Shown here in pieces: positions 1 to 10,011 of a DNA stretch of 64,000 nt. Source of the stretch: Mangrovibacter yixingensis (lineage in GTDB: Bacteria; Pseudomonadota; Gammaproteobacteria; Enterobacterales; Enterobacteriaceae); contig NZ_JAIVKM010000006.1 of the NCBI RefSeq assembly GCF_020523985.1, positions 124,001-188,000 on the forward strand, given 5' to 3'. The notes beneath the pieces are model-generated. The model had not been told where the DNA came from. It saw only the letters and a program-made list of their open reading frames with translations, and searched no databases. A program made the translations under genes and the position numbers. Numbering within the stretch: the first letter of the stretch is position 1; each line of letters starts with the position of its first letter.

Positions 1-1463
1 TCCGGGTAGCTCATGCCATAAGCCAACTCCCCCGGTGAGCCATACATATTGATATCACTGCGTTTTAGTGCCCAGGCGATCGCAGAAGCGGTTCCCACAT
101 TATTACTCAAAATATAACGGCTACCCGCCAGTTCGCCCTGCACATTTTCCACAAAGGCCTGGGGTTGTTTGGAATCGATAATTTGATCCGGAATTGCCGC
201 CCCGACTAATAAAGCCAACCCTAATGGGCACAATGCAGCAAGTTGCCAGCGTGGTTGCCAACCGCGGGAAGAAACCCAGCCCACCACAGCCCAACACACA
301 AAGGCGAGCACGGCGCAAAAGACTTTAAACAACTCGGTAGTTTGGTAGAGCGGATGTTTGGCCAGGCCAAAGGGAGCCAGCACAAAGAGTACGGCCAGCG
401 TACACACGCAGCCAAAGCCGATATTAATCCAGCCATTCAACCGGCGAATACCTGAGCCAGCCGCCTGGGCATAATGTGACAGCAGAATGGCTAACGGGGC
501 GAAGCAAGGGAGAATATAGGTAGGCAACTTCCCTTTCGCGATACTGAAAAAGAGAATGGGCATCACCACCCAACCCAGTAAATAAACCGCGCCAGAATGG
601 CTGTGCCGCTTTACCCAACCGGATTTTAGTGCGCCTGGCAGGTAAGCAAGCCAGGGTAGCGTACCAGCCAGCAAGAAAGGCAGGTAATACCAAAACGGCG
701 CTTTATGCTGGGCATTGCTCTCAGCAAAACGTTGAATATGTTCCACCCAGAAGAAATAGTGCCAAAAATCAGGCTCCAGGCGCGCAACCGCCAGTGCCCA
801 GGGCAGTGTAATTAGAGTGGCACTGATTACCGCCAGGGGCCCAAACAGCAGGACTTCTTTCCAGCGTTTATGTACGGCCACCCAGGGTAAAACACCGATA
901 ACCGGCACGGCCAACGCGAGGAAGCCTTTAGTCATCACGCCCATTCCACAGGCCAGACCAAGCAGCAGGTAGCCACCGATTTTGCCTCTGGTGGTCTGTG
1001 CTTCACTGGCAACCCAGAAACTGCACATTGCCGCGGTTAGCCACAACGTTATCATTGGGTCGAGAACCGCGTATGTCCCAATGCCATACACCAAAAAGCA
1101 GGTGAGAAAGATAACGCCAGACATCACGGCTGTGGCGTTATCTTTCCAGATACGTTTCGCCAGCCAAACCACCATCAGCGCACTGAGTGTGACGGAAAAA
1201 ACCGAACCAAACCGTACCGCAAAATTATTATGTCCAAACAACAACTGGCTCAGGTTATTGATCCAGTAGCCAGCTATCGGTTTTTCGAAATAACGCACGC
1301 CCAGAAAATGGGGATCCACCCAATTCCCAGCCGCCAGTAATTCCCGGCTGATTTCGGCATAGCGCGTTTCATCCGGTTGCCATAACAGGCGGAACTCAAG
1401 GGGCAACAAATAATACAATGCATAGCAGGCCAGCAGCACAAACAGCGTCTTTGTTGATTTCAT
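1..1463 (-). CDS. arnT: ArnT, L-Ara4N transferase (3' end cut by window)
   Basis: Inner-membrane GT-C glycosyltransferase that moves 4-amino-4-deoxy-L-arabinose from undecaprenyl phosphate to lipid A on the periplasmic face, giving resistance to cationic peptides and polymyxin. The frame opens with [20 protein letters not shown] and stays open to base 1, about 487 of the usual ~550 residues, so the C-terminal part lies outside. The early DETRYAEI motif is typical of the first periplasmic loop of this family, and many hydrophobic segments follow. It starts 11 bases after the arnD stop and is the last arn gene visible; arnE and arnF would be expected beyond the edge. Confidence 0.93.
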   Translation of the reverse strand, partial: MKSTKTLFVLLACYALYYLLPLEFRLLWQPDETRYAEISRELLAAGNWVDPHFLGVRYFEKPIAGYWINNLSQLLFGHNNFAVRFGSVFSVTLSALMVVWLAKRIWKDNATAVMSGVIFLTCFLVYGIGTYAVLDPMITLWLTAAMCSFWVASEAQTTRGKIGGYLLLGLACGMGVMTKGFLALAVPVIGVLPWVAVHKRWKEVLLFGPLAVISATLITLPWALAVARLEPDFWHYFFWVEHIQRFAESNAQHKAPFWYYLPFLLAGTLPWLAYLPGALKSGWVKRHSHSGAVYLLGWVVMPILFFSIAKGKLPTYILPCFAPLAILLSHYAQAAGSGIRRLNGWINIGFGCVCTLAVLFVLAPFGLAKHPLYQTTELFKVFCAVLAFVCWAVVGWVSSRGWQPRWQLAALCPLGLALLVGAAIPDQIIDSKQPQAFVENVQGELAGSRYILSNNVGTASAIAWALKRSDINMYGSPGELAYGMSYP

Positions 1464-1474
1464 CAAGATTACCG

Positions 1475-2365
1475 TTAAACAGGTTGTTGGCATCCCAGCC
1501 AGCCTTCACGGCCAGCTATTTCATGTCGGTAGATTTGCCCGGCAGGCAACAGCGAGTGGTCTTCAGGCAACAGTGCGGAAAGCGGACAAAATTCAATATC
1601 TTCACGCCGGGCCTGCTCGAGAAGCTGTTCAAAAAGCGGGTTAAAAATGATGCCTTCCACCTCAGCATGGATGGTGTAAACCGGCACACCAGAATCAGCG
1701 TGAATTTTATCCAGTAAAAACCGGTTAAACCCCGCGGCATCCACAGACTGGCCAACCACTTCATCCCAGGTTGGCAGGGTTACGGGAATTTGGACTGTCC
1801 CCCGGGAGCCATCACCCAGCACTGGCGTGAAAGGCATCCGCCCACGGCAATCACTGTTGTACTGGAAACCAAAGGGCTGTTTGGCAGCGACAACACGCTG
1901 GTCTGCACGCCAGCCTGCCACTGCGGAACAAGTAACCGGCGCACCAATAATCTGCTCCAGCGCGTCTTTACCCTGGCGAATATGAGCTGCGAGTTTTTCC
2001 TGTGGCCAAACACCCGCCCAGGTTTGCCAGGCGAAATGATCCCAGGCATGCAAGCCCACTTCATGGTGCCGGGCGGTTTCACGAATGACGTCCTGGTTCG
2101 CTTTACCAATTAGCTTTCCCGGCCATGCCGTACCCGCCAGCAAAATATCCAGCCCATACAAAGAAGCCGCGCGTGAGCGCAGCATCTTCCACAAAAATTT
2201 GGGCTTCACCAGCCGCCACAAATGGCGGCCCATGTTGTCCGGCCCCACACTGAAAAAAAAGCTGGCCTGTATTTGGTAACGGGCCAGGCTTTCCAGTAAA
2301 CGAGGAACCCCGTCACGGGTTCCTCGCAGGGTATCGACATCAATCCGCAAACCTACGCGTTTCAT
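1475..2365 (-). CDS. arnD: ArnD, undecaprenyl-phosphate L-Ara4FN deformylase
   Basis: Polysaccharide-deacetylase (NodB-like) enzyme that removes the formyl group from undecaprenyl-phosphate-L-Ara4FN before transfer to lipid A. Metal-site motifs are visible: [10 protein letters not shown] near the N-terminus, HAWDHFAW about residue 100, and a C-terminal HAEVEG histidine motif. Length 296 residues is normal. The start overlaps the arnA stop by four bases (ATGA), indicating translational coupling inside the arnBCADT operon. Confidence 0.93.
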   Translation of the reverse strand: MKRVGLRIDVDTLRGTRDGVPRLLESLARYQIQASFFFSVGPDNMGRHLWRLVKPKFLWKMLRSRAASLYGLDILLAGTAWPGKLIGKANQDVIRETARHHEVGLHAWDHFAWQTWAGVWPQEKLAAHIRQGKDALEQIIGAPVTCSAVAGWRADQRVVAAKQPFGFQYNSDCRGRMPFTPVLGDGSRGTVQIPVTLPTWDEVVGQSVDAAGFNRFLLDKIHADSGVPVYTIHAEVEGIIFNPLFEQLLEQARREDIEFCPLSALLPEDHSLLPAGQIYRHEIAGREGWLGCQQPV

Positions 2366-4344
2366 GCCTTATCTTCCGGCAGTTCCACGGTACGCAGGAA
2401 GAAATCCAGCGTTTCATCAATGGTGCGTTCCATTTCCACTGTTGGCGTCCAGCCTAACAAACGCTGGGCATTACGAATACTGGGTTTGCGGTGCTCAACA
2501 TCCTGGTAGCCTTTTCCGTAATAGGTGCTGCTTTCCACCTCACGGAAACCAGCAAATGGCGGGAAATGTTTGCGCAGTGGATTGCGCTCAAAGCTTGCCA
2601 GCAACATTTCTGCCAGTTCTTTAATACTTGCTTCGTTTTCCGGGTTACCAATGTTGATAATCTGCCCGTCACATTTGCCATTTTTATTCTGGATAACCCG
2701 GAACAACGCTTCAATGCCATCGCTGATGTCAGTGAAGCAGCGCTTCTGGCGGCCACCATCAATAAGCTTGATAGGTGAACCTTCCACCAAGTTCAGGATC
2801 AACTGCGTAATAGCTCGTGAACTGCCAATACGTGCAGCATTCAGGTTATCCAGGCGCGGCCCCATCCAGTTAAACGGGCGGAACAGGGTAAAGCGCAGGC
2901 CTTCTTTTTCACCGTAAGCCCAAATTACCCGGTCGAGTAATTGTTTGGATACCGAGTAAATCCAGCGCTGTTTGTTAATTGGGCCAACAATCAGGTTCGA
3001 GTGGTCTTCATCGAACACCGGGTCGGTACACATGCCATACACTTCTGAAGTAGACGGGAAAATGATGCGTTTTTTGTATTTCACGCAATCACGGATAATT
3101 TTCAGGTTCTCTTCAAAATCCAGTTCAAATACACGCAGTGGGTTACGGGTGTATTCAATTGGCGTAGCAATCGCCACCAGCGGCAGCACTACATCGCACT
3201 TCTTAATGTGGTATTCGATCCACTCAGAATGAATACTGATATCCCCTTCCACAAAGTGGAAATGCGGGTTACCAAGGAAGCGGCTGATGGCATCAGAACC
3301 AATATCCAGGCCGAAGATTTCGTAGTTTTCATCCTGCAACAGGCGTTCAGTCAGGTGGTTACCAATAAACCCGTTAACCCCAAGAATCAGCACCCGCGTG
3401 CGGCGTTTTGCGGCTACAACAGGCGCGTGGCTTAAAATGGCACCTTCAACTAAACCCAGGGTTTGGGCCAGTTGCCCACCCTGCATATACACCCCGTTGT
3501 CTGCCTGGCCGGTGACAATTTCCAGAGCACCCGAACCACAAGCAACTACCAGAGGTGAAGTGGATACCACCGTGCCCGCACGCGCTGCGGGGTAGCCATC
3601 AACCAGGCGAGATGACCAGACCACAAAGCGGGTTATCCCGGCATAGCCAAAAGCGCCAGGCCAGGGGTGTGCAACAGCACGCACCAGGTTGTGTAAATCT
3701 CTGGCATCCCGGCTCCAGTCAAGGCGGCCATCTTCTGGCGTACGGCGGCCAACATAACTGGCCTGGCTATTATCCTGCGCACGGCCCGGCGCATTCCCGG
3801 CGCGAATTTTTGGCAGAATATCACTTAACAGAGTGCGCGCCTGTGCCGTCAGCTTGTGGTGCAGGCTCAGCGCGTTATCTTCCGGCGCAATAGCAACGGC
3901 TGCCTGAGCAACAATATCCCCGGCATCCGCCCGGCTGACCATTTTGTGCAGTGTTACGCCGGTTTCTTTTTCACCATTAACCAGAACCCAGTTCAGTGGT
4001 GCGCGCCCACGGTATTTCGGCAATAAAGAACCATGCAAATTGAATGCGCCAGCAGGAGCACATTCAAGAATGTCCTGGCAAATCAGGTTGCGGTAATAGA
4101 AAGAGAAAATTACATCTGGTGCCAGAGCACGAATGCGGTCAACCCACAGAGGATGGTTCACATCATCCGGCGCATACACGGGGATACCGCGCTCTGCGCC
4201 AATACGCGCTACAGAGCCAAAAAACGGGTTTTCTCCGGCGTTGTCCTGGTGGGTGAAAATAGCGCTGACTTCATAACCCGCCTCTAGCAGAGCGGTCAAC
4301 CCAACACACCCCATATCATGGTAAGCGAACACGACGGTTTTCAT
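2362..4344 (-). CDS. arnA: ArnA, bifunctional UDP-L-Ara4N formyltransferase / UDP-glucuronate decarboxylase
   Basis: Two-domain enzyme of 660 residues, the usual size. Residues 1 to about 300 are a formyltransferase with [13 protein letters not shown] containing Asn102 and His104, and Asp140 in RADAGD. Residues from about 316 are an SDR-type UDP-glucuronate decarboxylase with the nucleotide-binding [10 protein letters not shown] and the catalytic YSVSK motif. It oxidatively decarboxylates UDP-GlcA and formylates UDP-L-Ara4N, the two steps flanking ArnB. Overlaps arnC and arnD by four bases each. Confidence 0.95.
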   Translation of the reverse strand: MKTVVFAYHDMGCVGLTALLEAGYEVSAIFTHQDNAGENPFFGSVARIGAERGIPVYAPDDVNHPLWVDRIRALAPDVIFSFYYRNLICQDILECAPAGAFNLHGSLLPKYRGRAPLNWVLVNGEKETGVTLHKMVSRADAGDIVAQAAVAIAPEDNALSLHHKLTAQARTLLSDILPKIRAGNAPGRAQDNSQASYVGRRTPEDGRLDWSRDARDLHNLVRAVAHPWPGAFGYAGITRFVVWSSRLVDGYPAARAGTVVSTSPLVVACGSGALEIVTGQADNGVYMQGGQLAQTLGLVEGAILSHAPVVAAKRRTRVLILGVNGFIGNHLTERLLQDENYEIFGLDIGSDAISRFLGNPHFHFVEGDISIHSEWIEYHIKKCDVVLPLVAIATPIEYTRNPLRVFELDFEENLKIIRDCVKYKKRIIFPSTSEVYGMCTDPVFDEDHSNLIVGPINKQRWIYSVSKQLLDRVIWAYGEKEGLRFTLFRPFNWMGPRLDNLNAARIGSSRAITQLILNLVEGSPIKLIDGGRQKRCFTDISDGIEALFRVIQNKNGKCDGQIINIGNPENEASIKELAEMLLASFERNPLRKHFPPFAGFREVESSTYYGKGYQDVEHRKPSIRNAQRLLGWTPTVEMERTIDETLDFFLRTVELPEDKA

Positions 4345-5315
4345 TCTTGCTCATCCTCTTGAGATTCTTGATGATTACTGCTCACAACTTGCTGGATAAA
4401 ATAGCGGGGGCGGGCACGGACATCGTTGTAGATTCGGCCGATATATTCACCCAACAGTCCCATACCAATAAACTGGGCACCAATAAACATGAACAACACG
4501 GCAAACAACGTGAATACCCCTTCGGCACCCCATGCGGGGCCAAAGATCAGCCGCAATGCCACTAACAACACAGCGAACAGGAAACCGAGCAACGCAATAA
4601 CGCTGCCAAACACACTCAGCAAGCGTAATGGTGTAGTTGTCAGGCAAGTCACCAGGTCGTACATCAGGTTAATCAGGCGCATAAAGCTGTATTTAGAATC
4701 GCCGTGTTCACGTTCCGCGTGCTGAACCGGGATTTCCGTGGTCTTGCGGGCAAAAGTGTTGGCAAGAATAGGAATGAAGGTACTGCGCTCATGACAGTGC
4801 AGCATGGCATCAATAATATGGCGGCGGTAAGCACGTAACATGCAACCGTAATCCCCCATCGCCTTGCCAGTGGTGCGCTGGATAAGCCGGTTAATCATGC
4901 GTGATGCGCTTTTACGAAACAGGCTGTCCTGACGGTTTTGCCGCACCGTCCCGACCACGTCATAACCTTCGCTGGCTTTTGCCACCAGACGGGGAATTTC
5001 TTCCGGGGGGTTTTGCAAATCGGCATCCAGGGTTATCACCAAATCACCGCTCACATGGCTGAAACCGGCCATAATCGCCGAATGCTGGCCGTAATTACGG
5101 TTGAGTAATACCGCCACCAGGTGGCTTGCGGGTTGCTGCGCGGCCTCGGTCATTAACCGGGCAGAGTCATCACTACTACCATCATCAACTAATAAAATTT
5201 CCCAGTCGCAGGGCAACTGCTGGCAGGCTGCCGTTGTGCGCTGAATAAGCTCGGGAAGGCTTTCCTGCTCGTTATAAACAGGTATAACGACCGAGACTTT
5301 TTGTATTGTGGACAT
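4341..5315 (-). CDS. arnC: ArnC, undecaprenyl-phosphate L-Ara4FN transferase
   Basis: Family 2 glycosyltransferase that loads L-Ara4FN onto undecaprenyl phosphate at the cytoplasmic face of the inner membrane. The N-terminal GT-A domain shows [26 protein letters not shown] and the TLDADLQNP metal motif. Two long hydrophobic segments near residues 235-300 anchor it. 324 residues, normal length. It lies nine bases downstream of arnB and overlaps arnA by four bases. Confidence 0.94.
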   Translation of the reverse strand: MSTIQKVSVVIPVYNEQESLPELIQRTTAACQQLPCDWEILLVDDGSSDDSARLMTEAAQQPASHLVAVLLNRNYGQHSAIMAGFSHVSGDLVITLDADLQNPPEEIPRLVAKASEGYDVVGTVRQNRQDSLFRKSASRMINRLIQRTTGKAMGDYGCMLRAYRRHIIDAMLHCHERSTFIPILANTFARKTTEIPVQHAEREHGDSKYSFMRLINLMYDLVTCLTTTPLRLLSVFGSVIALLGFLFAVLLVALRLIFGPAWGAEGVFTLFAVLFMFIGAQFIGMGLLGEYIGRIYNDVRARPRYFIQQVVSSNHQESQEDEQE

Positions 5316-5324
5316 AACTAAACC

Positions 5325-6464
5325 TCAACAACCTGCAATATCGCGCAGTGCAGTAATTACCCGGGTGACATCGTCATCAGTCATATCCGGGAATAACGGA
5401 ATAGAGCAAATACGGTCGCTGTTCCATTCAGTATTGGGTAATACAAGGCCCGGAAAGCGTTCGCGATAATATTTCTGGGTGTGAGCGGCACGGAAGTGCA
5501 AGCCGGTGCCAATATTGCGGGCTTTTAGTTCCGTCATTAATGCATCGCGGGAAAGCCCACAGCGTGCTTCATCTACACGCAAAATAAACAAGTGCCAGGC
5601 ATGCTCGTGGGGCCATTCAGGCAGAGCAAGCGGTAGATAAGGGGTATCCGCCAGTTCACGCCCGTAACGTTCAGCAATAGCTTTACGCCGCAGGTTTAGT
5701 TGCGGCAGTTTGCCAAGCTGAACCAGTGCTATCGCTGCGTTGATATCGGTGAGGTTGTATTTGTAACCAGGGGTTATCACTTCTGCCTGGGGCGCTCGCC
5801 CATGAGTCTGACGGTCATAAGCATCAACCCCCAGCCCGTGAAACTTGAGGCTGCGGATTTGTTTGGCAAGCTGCTCGTCGTCAGTCACCACCAGGCCGCC
5901 TTCGGCACAGGTCATGTTTTTAATCGCGTGAAACGAGAAAACTGCCGTGCCACAGTTACCTACATGTTCACCCCGGTAGTATGTGCCAGCGGCATGAGCC
6001 GCATCTTCAATGACGGCGACACCGTGCTTTGCCCCCAACGCACGTATTGCGCTAAGGTCTGCCGGAGCACCGGCATAATGCACAGGGATTATCGCTTTAG
6101 TGCGGGGTGTCAGTGCGGCCTCAATCGCTTCTGGCGTAACCATCAGTGTGTCTTTATCAACATCAATCATCACGGGTTCTGCGCCCAGCAGGCAGATCAT
6201 ATTGATTGTGGACACCCAGGTCATGGAGGGAGTAATCACCTCATCTCCCGGGCCAATGCCCAGCGCCATCAGCGTGACATGCATCCCCCCTGTCGCCGAG
6301 CTGACAGCAATTGCGTGCTGGTTGCCTGTTAATTCGCAAAATGCGGATTCCAGGGCCTGGTTTTTCGGGCCAGTGGTAATCCACCCCGAAGACAGTACAT
6401 CAGCAATGGCGCTCAATTCAGATTCGCCTAATGCCGGGCGTGAGAACGGCAGAAACTCACTCAT
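5325..6464 (-). CDS. arnB: ArnB, UDP-L-Ara4O aminotransferase
   Basis: PLP-dependent aminotransferase of the DegT/DnrJ/EryC1 family that converts UDP-4-keto-arabinose to UDP-L-Ara4N using glutamate. The PLP lysine is Lys182 in [15 protein letters not shown], with the preceding IEDAAHA motif binding the cofactor ring. 379 residues, normal size. First gene of the arn operon; a purine-rich AAAGGAAAC precedes the ATG. Two PmrA-like boxes lie 155-219 bases upstream. Confidence 0.95.
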   Translation of the reverse strand: MSEFLPFSRPALGESELSAIADVLSSGWITTGPKNQALESAFCELTGNQHAIAVSSATGGMHVTLMALGIGPGDEVITPSMTWVSTINMICLLGAEPVMIDVDKDTLMVTPEAIEAALTPRTKAIIPVHYAGAPADLSAIRALGAKHGVAVIEDAAHAAGTYYRGEHVGNCGTAVFSFHAIKNMTCAEGGLVVTDDEQLAKQIRSLKFHGLGVDAYDRQTHGRAPQAEVITPGYKYNLTDINAAIALVQLGKLPQLNLRRKAIAERYGRELADTPYLPLALPEWPHEHAWHLFILRVDEARCGLSRDALMTELKARNIGTGLHFRAAHTQKYYRERFPGLVLPNTEWNSDRICSIPLFPDMTDDDVTRVITALRDIAGC

Positions 6465-6618
6465 GCAATGTTTCCTTTAACTATCATCTAAATAATAAAT
6501 TTCGCTTTCAGAAAGATATGCGTTGTTATTATTCTGTTCTCAATAAGATAAATGGCGCTATAACAAAGCGCATCCGTGTATCAACCACACCTCAACGGCT
6601 GTAAACTAACAGCTGTTT

Positions 6619-6683
6619 CTTAGAAAAGACTTAAGGCGGGCTATCACCCGAACGGACTAATTTGGCGTAAAGCCATTATTAAG
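6619..6683 (-). promoter_or_regulatory. Two candidate PmrA boxes upstream of arnB
   Basis: On the minus strand bases 6683-6667 read CTTAAT-N5-CTTTAC and bases 6635-6619 read CTTAAG-N5-TCTAAG; the latter also reads CTTAGA-N5-CTTAAG on the plus strand. Both keep the two hexamers five bases apart as in the known PmrA box (YTTAAK-N5-YTTAAK). A TGTTAGTTT stretch just downstream could be the -10. arn operons are PmrA targets in related bacteria; binding here is inferred. The rest of 6465-6869 is AT-rich and holds no gene I can support. Confidence 0.5.
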
Positions 6684-6869
6684 TTTGGTTATAAATCAGA
6701 AAGTTGCCAGTCTATTTATGATTATTTTTAAATATTTCACAATTAATAAACTGACATTAAATGAAATGTAAAAAGTTAAGTAAGAAGCAGCCTATTGAAT
6801 GGCAATAAAATGTGACGAAACTCTCATTTGTCATTACTATTTAATTTTTGTGTCATTCTCTTTTCTTAA

Positions 6870-7772
6870 TTACCATTTCCAGGCTTGTGACATTCTTTCT
6901 GTAAGAAAAGCAACGAATAACCTCACGCGAGGCGCTAAAAACCGGCTGTGTAAGTACACGGCATTTAACGGTGCCGCCGGGATTTTATCGCCAGGGAGAA
7001 CTTCAATTAACCGCCCGGCCAATACATCGTCGCCTACATCCCAAATTGATTTCATCACGATTCCAGCTCCGCACAACGCCAGCTCATGCGCCGCTGCGCC
7101 ATCATCACAGACATAACGCCCCTGAACTTTCACCGAAATACGCGTATCACCTTCATTGAAAGCCCAATCTACTGCGGGTGAATGACCAATCAGAATGCAG
7201 TCATGGTGAGTTAAATCCTGGACCGTTTCAGGTATGCCTTTGCGGGCAAGATAGGCTGGTGAAGCACACAACAACCGGCGGTTTGGAGCCAGGGGGCGAA
7301 CAAACAGGCGAGAATCATTCGGTGTACCGTAGCGAATGGCCAGGTCATAGCCGCCAGCAACTAAATCGACGATTTCGTCATTCAAAGAAACATCCACATT
7401 CACTTCCGGGTACTGTTCAGTAAAGGCAGCCAAAGCCGGAACAATATACCGCCGGCCAAGCCCATGAGGTGCAGACAACCGTAATGTGCCGAACACCCGG
7501 CCATTGCGGCCAGTCATGGCTTCTTCGGCCTGCTCCGCCGCTGCCAAAATGCGCATGCAGTGGTCATAAAACAGCGCCCCCTCTTCCGTTACCGATAACT
7601 GGCGGGTACTGCGATTGATAAGCCGAATAGCCATGCGACGCTCCAGCTCTGACAGGCGTTTACTCACCACAGCAAGCGATAAGCCTAAATCACGAGCTGC
7701 TGATGAAAGGCTGCCACCTGCAACGATGCGCTCAAAAATACGTAATGAAGTCAGGTCGTCCAGTAGCGCCAT
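6870..7772 (-). CDS. LysR-family regulator
   Basis: 300-residue LysR-type transcription factor. The N-terminal helix-turn-helix reads AARDLGLSLAVVSKRLSELE, followed by the usual RLINRSTRQLSVTEEG linker and a substrate-binding domain beginning near RLSAPHGLGRRY. I start at the ATG of MALLDDLTSL because GAGGT sits seven bases ahead; an ATG at 7784 in frame is the alternative. It is divergent from the SDR gene at 7879, with about 106 bases between, so it probably controls that gene. It resembles the DmlR/AaeR-like subgroup; ligand unknown. Confidence 0.85.
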   Translation of the reverse strand: MALLDDLTSLRIFERIVAGGSLSSAARDLGLSLAVVSKRLSELERRMAIRLINRSTRQLSVTEEGALFYDHCMRILAAAEQAEEAMTGRNGRVFGTLRLSAPHGLGRRYIVPALAAFTEQYPEVNVDVSLNDEIVDLVAGGYDLAIRYGTPNDSRLFVRPLAPNRRLLCASPAYLARKGIPETVQDLTHHDCILIGHSPAVDWAFNEGDTRISVKVQGRYVCDDGAAAHELALCGAGIVMKSIWDVGDDVLAGRLIEVLPGDKIPAAPLNAVYLHSRFLAPRVRLFVAFLTERMSQAWKW

Positions 7773-7878
7773 TATTAACCTCATGGAAAGAATGATTATC
7801 TATAATTGATGATTGAAAAAATATAGCAAAGCCGCAAACTGACAGATACCCCTTACATTCACCACAGGAGATAAATCC

Positions 7879-8673
7879 ATGAAAATTGATTTTTCCGGGA
7901 AAACAGCACTGGTAACCGCTTCAACTGGCGGAATAGGTTTTGCCATTGCCCAAGAACTGGCTGCCAGCGGTGCAGTAGTTATCCTGAATGGTCGCAGTGA
8001 AGAGAGCGTCGCAAAAGCCACCCGTAAACTGCAGGGTGAAGTTCCTGGCGCAAAATTACAGGGTGCGGTTGCTAATTTGCAGGATGCCTCTGGGGTTGAG
8101 CAATTACTGAAGCAACTCCCCAAGGTTGATATTTTGGTGAATAACGCGGGAATTTATGGCCCACAGGATTTTTACGACACCGATGACGCCACCTGGGAAA
8201 ACTACTGGCAAACCAACGTGATGTCTGGCGTTCGCCTGTCACGCGCGCTGTTACCCGCCATGACAAAACAAGGCTTTGGGCGAGTGGTGTTTATTTCGTC
8301 CGAATCAGCCCGTAATATTCCGGCAGACATGATTCATTATGGCGTAACCAAAACAGCACTACTCGCTCTGGCGCGCGGGCTGGCAAAATACGTAGCCGGG
8401 ACTGGCGTCACGGTGAACAGTGTTCTGCCAGGGCCGACGATTTCTGATGGCTTTGCCACCATGATGAAAGATGAAGTAGAACGGACAGGTAAATCGCTGG
8501 AAACGCTGGCTAAAGAGTTTGTTATGGCTCACCGCCCTTCTTCCGTTATTCAGCGTGCGGCCAGCGTGGAAGAAGTCGCCAATATGGTAGTGTATATATG
8601 CTCACCACAGGCTTCCGCTACATCGGGTGCCGCACTACGCGTCGATGGCGGTGTCGTAGACGACATTCTGTAG
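7879..8673 (+). CDS. SDR-family oxidoreductase
   Basis: Classical short-chain dehydrogenase/reductase of 264 residues. Visible motifs are the nucleotide-binding TASTGGIGFAIA, the NNAGIYG structural motif, the catalytic Ser in VVFISSES and the YGVTK catalytic Tyr/Lys. An AGGAG ribosome-binding site precedes the ATG. The residues after the first beta strand (NGRSEE) suggest NADP(H) preference. Substrate unknown. Paired divergently with the LysR gene at 6870-7772. Confidence 0.85.
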   Translation: MKIDFSGKTALVTASTGGIGFAIAQELAASGAVVILNGRSEESVAKATRKLQGEVPGAKLQGAVANLQDASGVEQLLKQLPKVDILVNNAGIYGPQDFYDTDDATWENYWQTNVMSGVRLSRALLPAMTKQGFGRVVFISSESARNIPADMIHYGVTKTALLALARGLAKYVAGTGVTVNSVLPGPTISDGFATMMKDEVERTGKSLETLAKEFVMAHRPSSVIQRAASVEEVANMVVYICSPQASATSGAALRVDGGVVDDIL

Positions 8674-8718
8674 TTTCCTCTGTCAGCCCGTCTTCAATAA
8701 CCCCGATTAAAATATTGT

Positions 8719-8738
8719 CAGGCACTTTCGAGTGCCTG
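8719..8738 (+). terminator. Hairpin with UUCG loop after the SDR gene
   Basis: CAGGCACT and AGTGCCTG form a perfect 8-bp stem closed by a TTCG tetraloop, 46 bases after the SDR stop. There is no run of T behind it, so it may be a weak terminator or an mRNA 3'-end stabiliser. Confidence 0.45.
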
Positions 8739-9024
8739 CTCATTTCCTGCTTCAAATATTCTGAAACACATTCAAAATTATTGAGGACTAATCTCAAATA
8801 AATGTCATTTTCATTTCCATAAAATTTTATTATGATCACTTCAACCAGAATTTATGCGATGGTTAACAAATCAAAGACAGATAACGTGTACATAAATTAG
8901 TCAATATTTTTGTATAAGTTTAAAAAACAACCTGTTCTGTCGCATGCGTTAACCTTCCCAATTTTAACACCGGGCCAGGCTGGCCTGTTTCACCAAATGG
9001 TCGCTGAGGGAACAGCCGGAAGAA

Positions 9025-9046
9025 GTCGCCTAAGGGCGGCTTTTTT
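9025..9046 (+). terminator. Rho-independent terminator in a 466-base gap
   Basis: GTCGCC-TAAG-GGCGGC forms a 6-bp stem with one G-T pair, followed directly by TTTTTT. It lies 350 bases beyond the SDR stop and about 94 bases before the next gene, so it may end a long 3' tail or an independent short transcript. The rest of 8674-9139 is AT-rich up to about 8930, then balanced; no protein gene is recognisable in it. Confidence 0.6.
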
Positions 9047-9139
9047 CGTTATAACCCCTAGATCCTTTTCTTATTCCGCCGGGTTTGTCTTGCTTTTACA
9101 GTGTCTTCCCGGTGAGATAAGCCAAAAAGGAGCCCTGCG

Positions 9140-9598
9140 ATGTTTTATCTTGAACCCACCCCGGCGAACCACCCCGAATTACAACAACTCATTACTGAAC
9201 TGGATAACTGGCAAAACGCGTTGTATCCCGCAGACAGTTGCCACAGCCTGGATCTACAGGCACAGCCCGAAGCACATATATACTGCCTGATTGCCCGTTC
9301 AGAGCAGGGGGAAAGGGTAGGATGCGGCGCAGTGGTGCTGGAAGGGGAAAATAAGGGCGAGATAAAACGAATGTATATTCGGCCAGCCTGGCGTGGCCAT
9401 AAACTGGGTGAAAAAATACTGGCATGCCTGGAAGATGTAGCGCGTCAGCACAGCCTTCCCTGGCTACGGCTGGAAACCGGCATCCACCAGCACGCGGCAA
9501 TTCGCCTGTACCAAAACTGCCAGTTCGAAATACGTGAAGCGTTTGCCCCTTACCAACCCGATCCCTTAAGTGTGTTTATGGAAAAGGCACTGGTGTAA
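9140..9598 (+). CDS. GNAT-family N-acetyltransferase
   Basis: 152-residue protein with one Gcn5-related acetyltransferase fold. The central strand and acetyl-CoA loop are visible as GEIKRMYIRPAWRGHKLGEKILACLE, with the following RLETGIHQHAAIRLYQNCQF typical of motif B. A strong AAAAAGGAG lies seven bases before the ATG. It resembles small PhnO/YjdJ-like acetyltransferases; substrate unknown. Ends one base before the stop of the convergent RidA gene. Confidence 0.82.
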   Translation: MFYLEPTPANHPELQQLITELDNWQNALYPADSCHSLDLQAQPEAHIYCLIARSEQGERVGCGAVVLEGENKGEIKRMYIRPAWRGHKLGEKILACLEDVARQHSLPWLRLETGIHQHAAIRLYQNCQFEIREAFAPYQPDPLSVFMEKALV

Positions 9599-9599
9599 T

Positions 9600-9983
9600 T
9601 TAACGGCGCACGGCAATCGCTTCTATTTCCACACCGGCATCTTTCGGCAACCGTGCCACTTCCACACAGGAGCGCGCCGGGAAAGGCGCCTGATGCTCAC
9701 GGAAAAAGGATTCATACTCAGCATTTACTAAAGCAAAATGGTTGAGATCCTTAACAAAAACCGTGGTTTTAATAATATCCGCCACTTGTAAACCACTGGC
9801 TTCAACAATTGCCCGCACGTTTTCCAGAGACTGGCGGGTCTGTTGCTGTATATCTTCAGGCATTTCGCCTGTTAACGGGTTAAGCGGGATTTGCCCGGAA
9901 GTCATCACCAGTGAACCAAGATCCACACCCTGAACATAAGGCCCAATTGCGGCTGGTGCTTTTGATGTTGAAATTGCTGACAT
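9600..9983 (-). CDS. RidA-family (Rid/YjgF) protein, imine/enamine deaminase-like
   Basis: 127-residue Rid-family protein. Start set at MSAISTSKAP, where AAGG lies eight bases ahead. SGQIPLNPLTGEMPEDIQQQ, the VFVKDL segment and ARSCVEVARLP, which carries the conserved catalytic arginine, fit an active RidA-type enamine/imine deaminase rather than an arginine-less subgroup. It ends a minus-strand set after a ProC-like reductase and an M20 hydrolase, so it probably handles a reactive imine made in that pathway. It lies 28 bases after the ProC-like stop. Confidence 0.87.
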   Translation of the reverse strand: MSAISTSKAPAAIGPYVQGVDLGSLVMTSGQIPLNPLTGEMPEDIQQQTRQSLENVRAIVEASGLQVADIIKTTVFVKDLNHFALVNAEYESFFREHQAPFPARSCVEVARLPKDAGVEIEAIAVRR

Positions 9984-10011
9984 ATTCACGACCTTGTTAA
10001 AAACGAGATTA

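Noticed and set aside
5700-6332. Plus-strand open frame of 210 codons opposite arnB
   Set aside because: Antisense to a well-supported conserved gene; composition (many Cys, His, Arg) is typical of a shadow frame.
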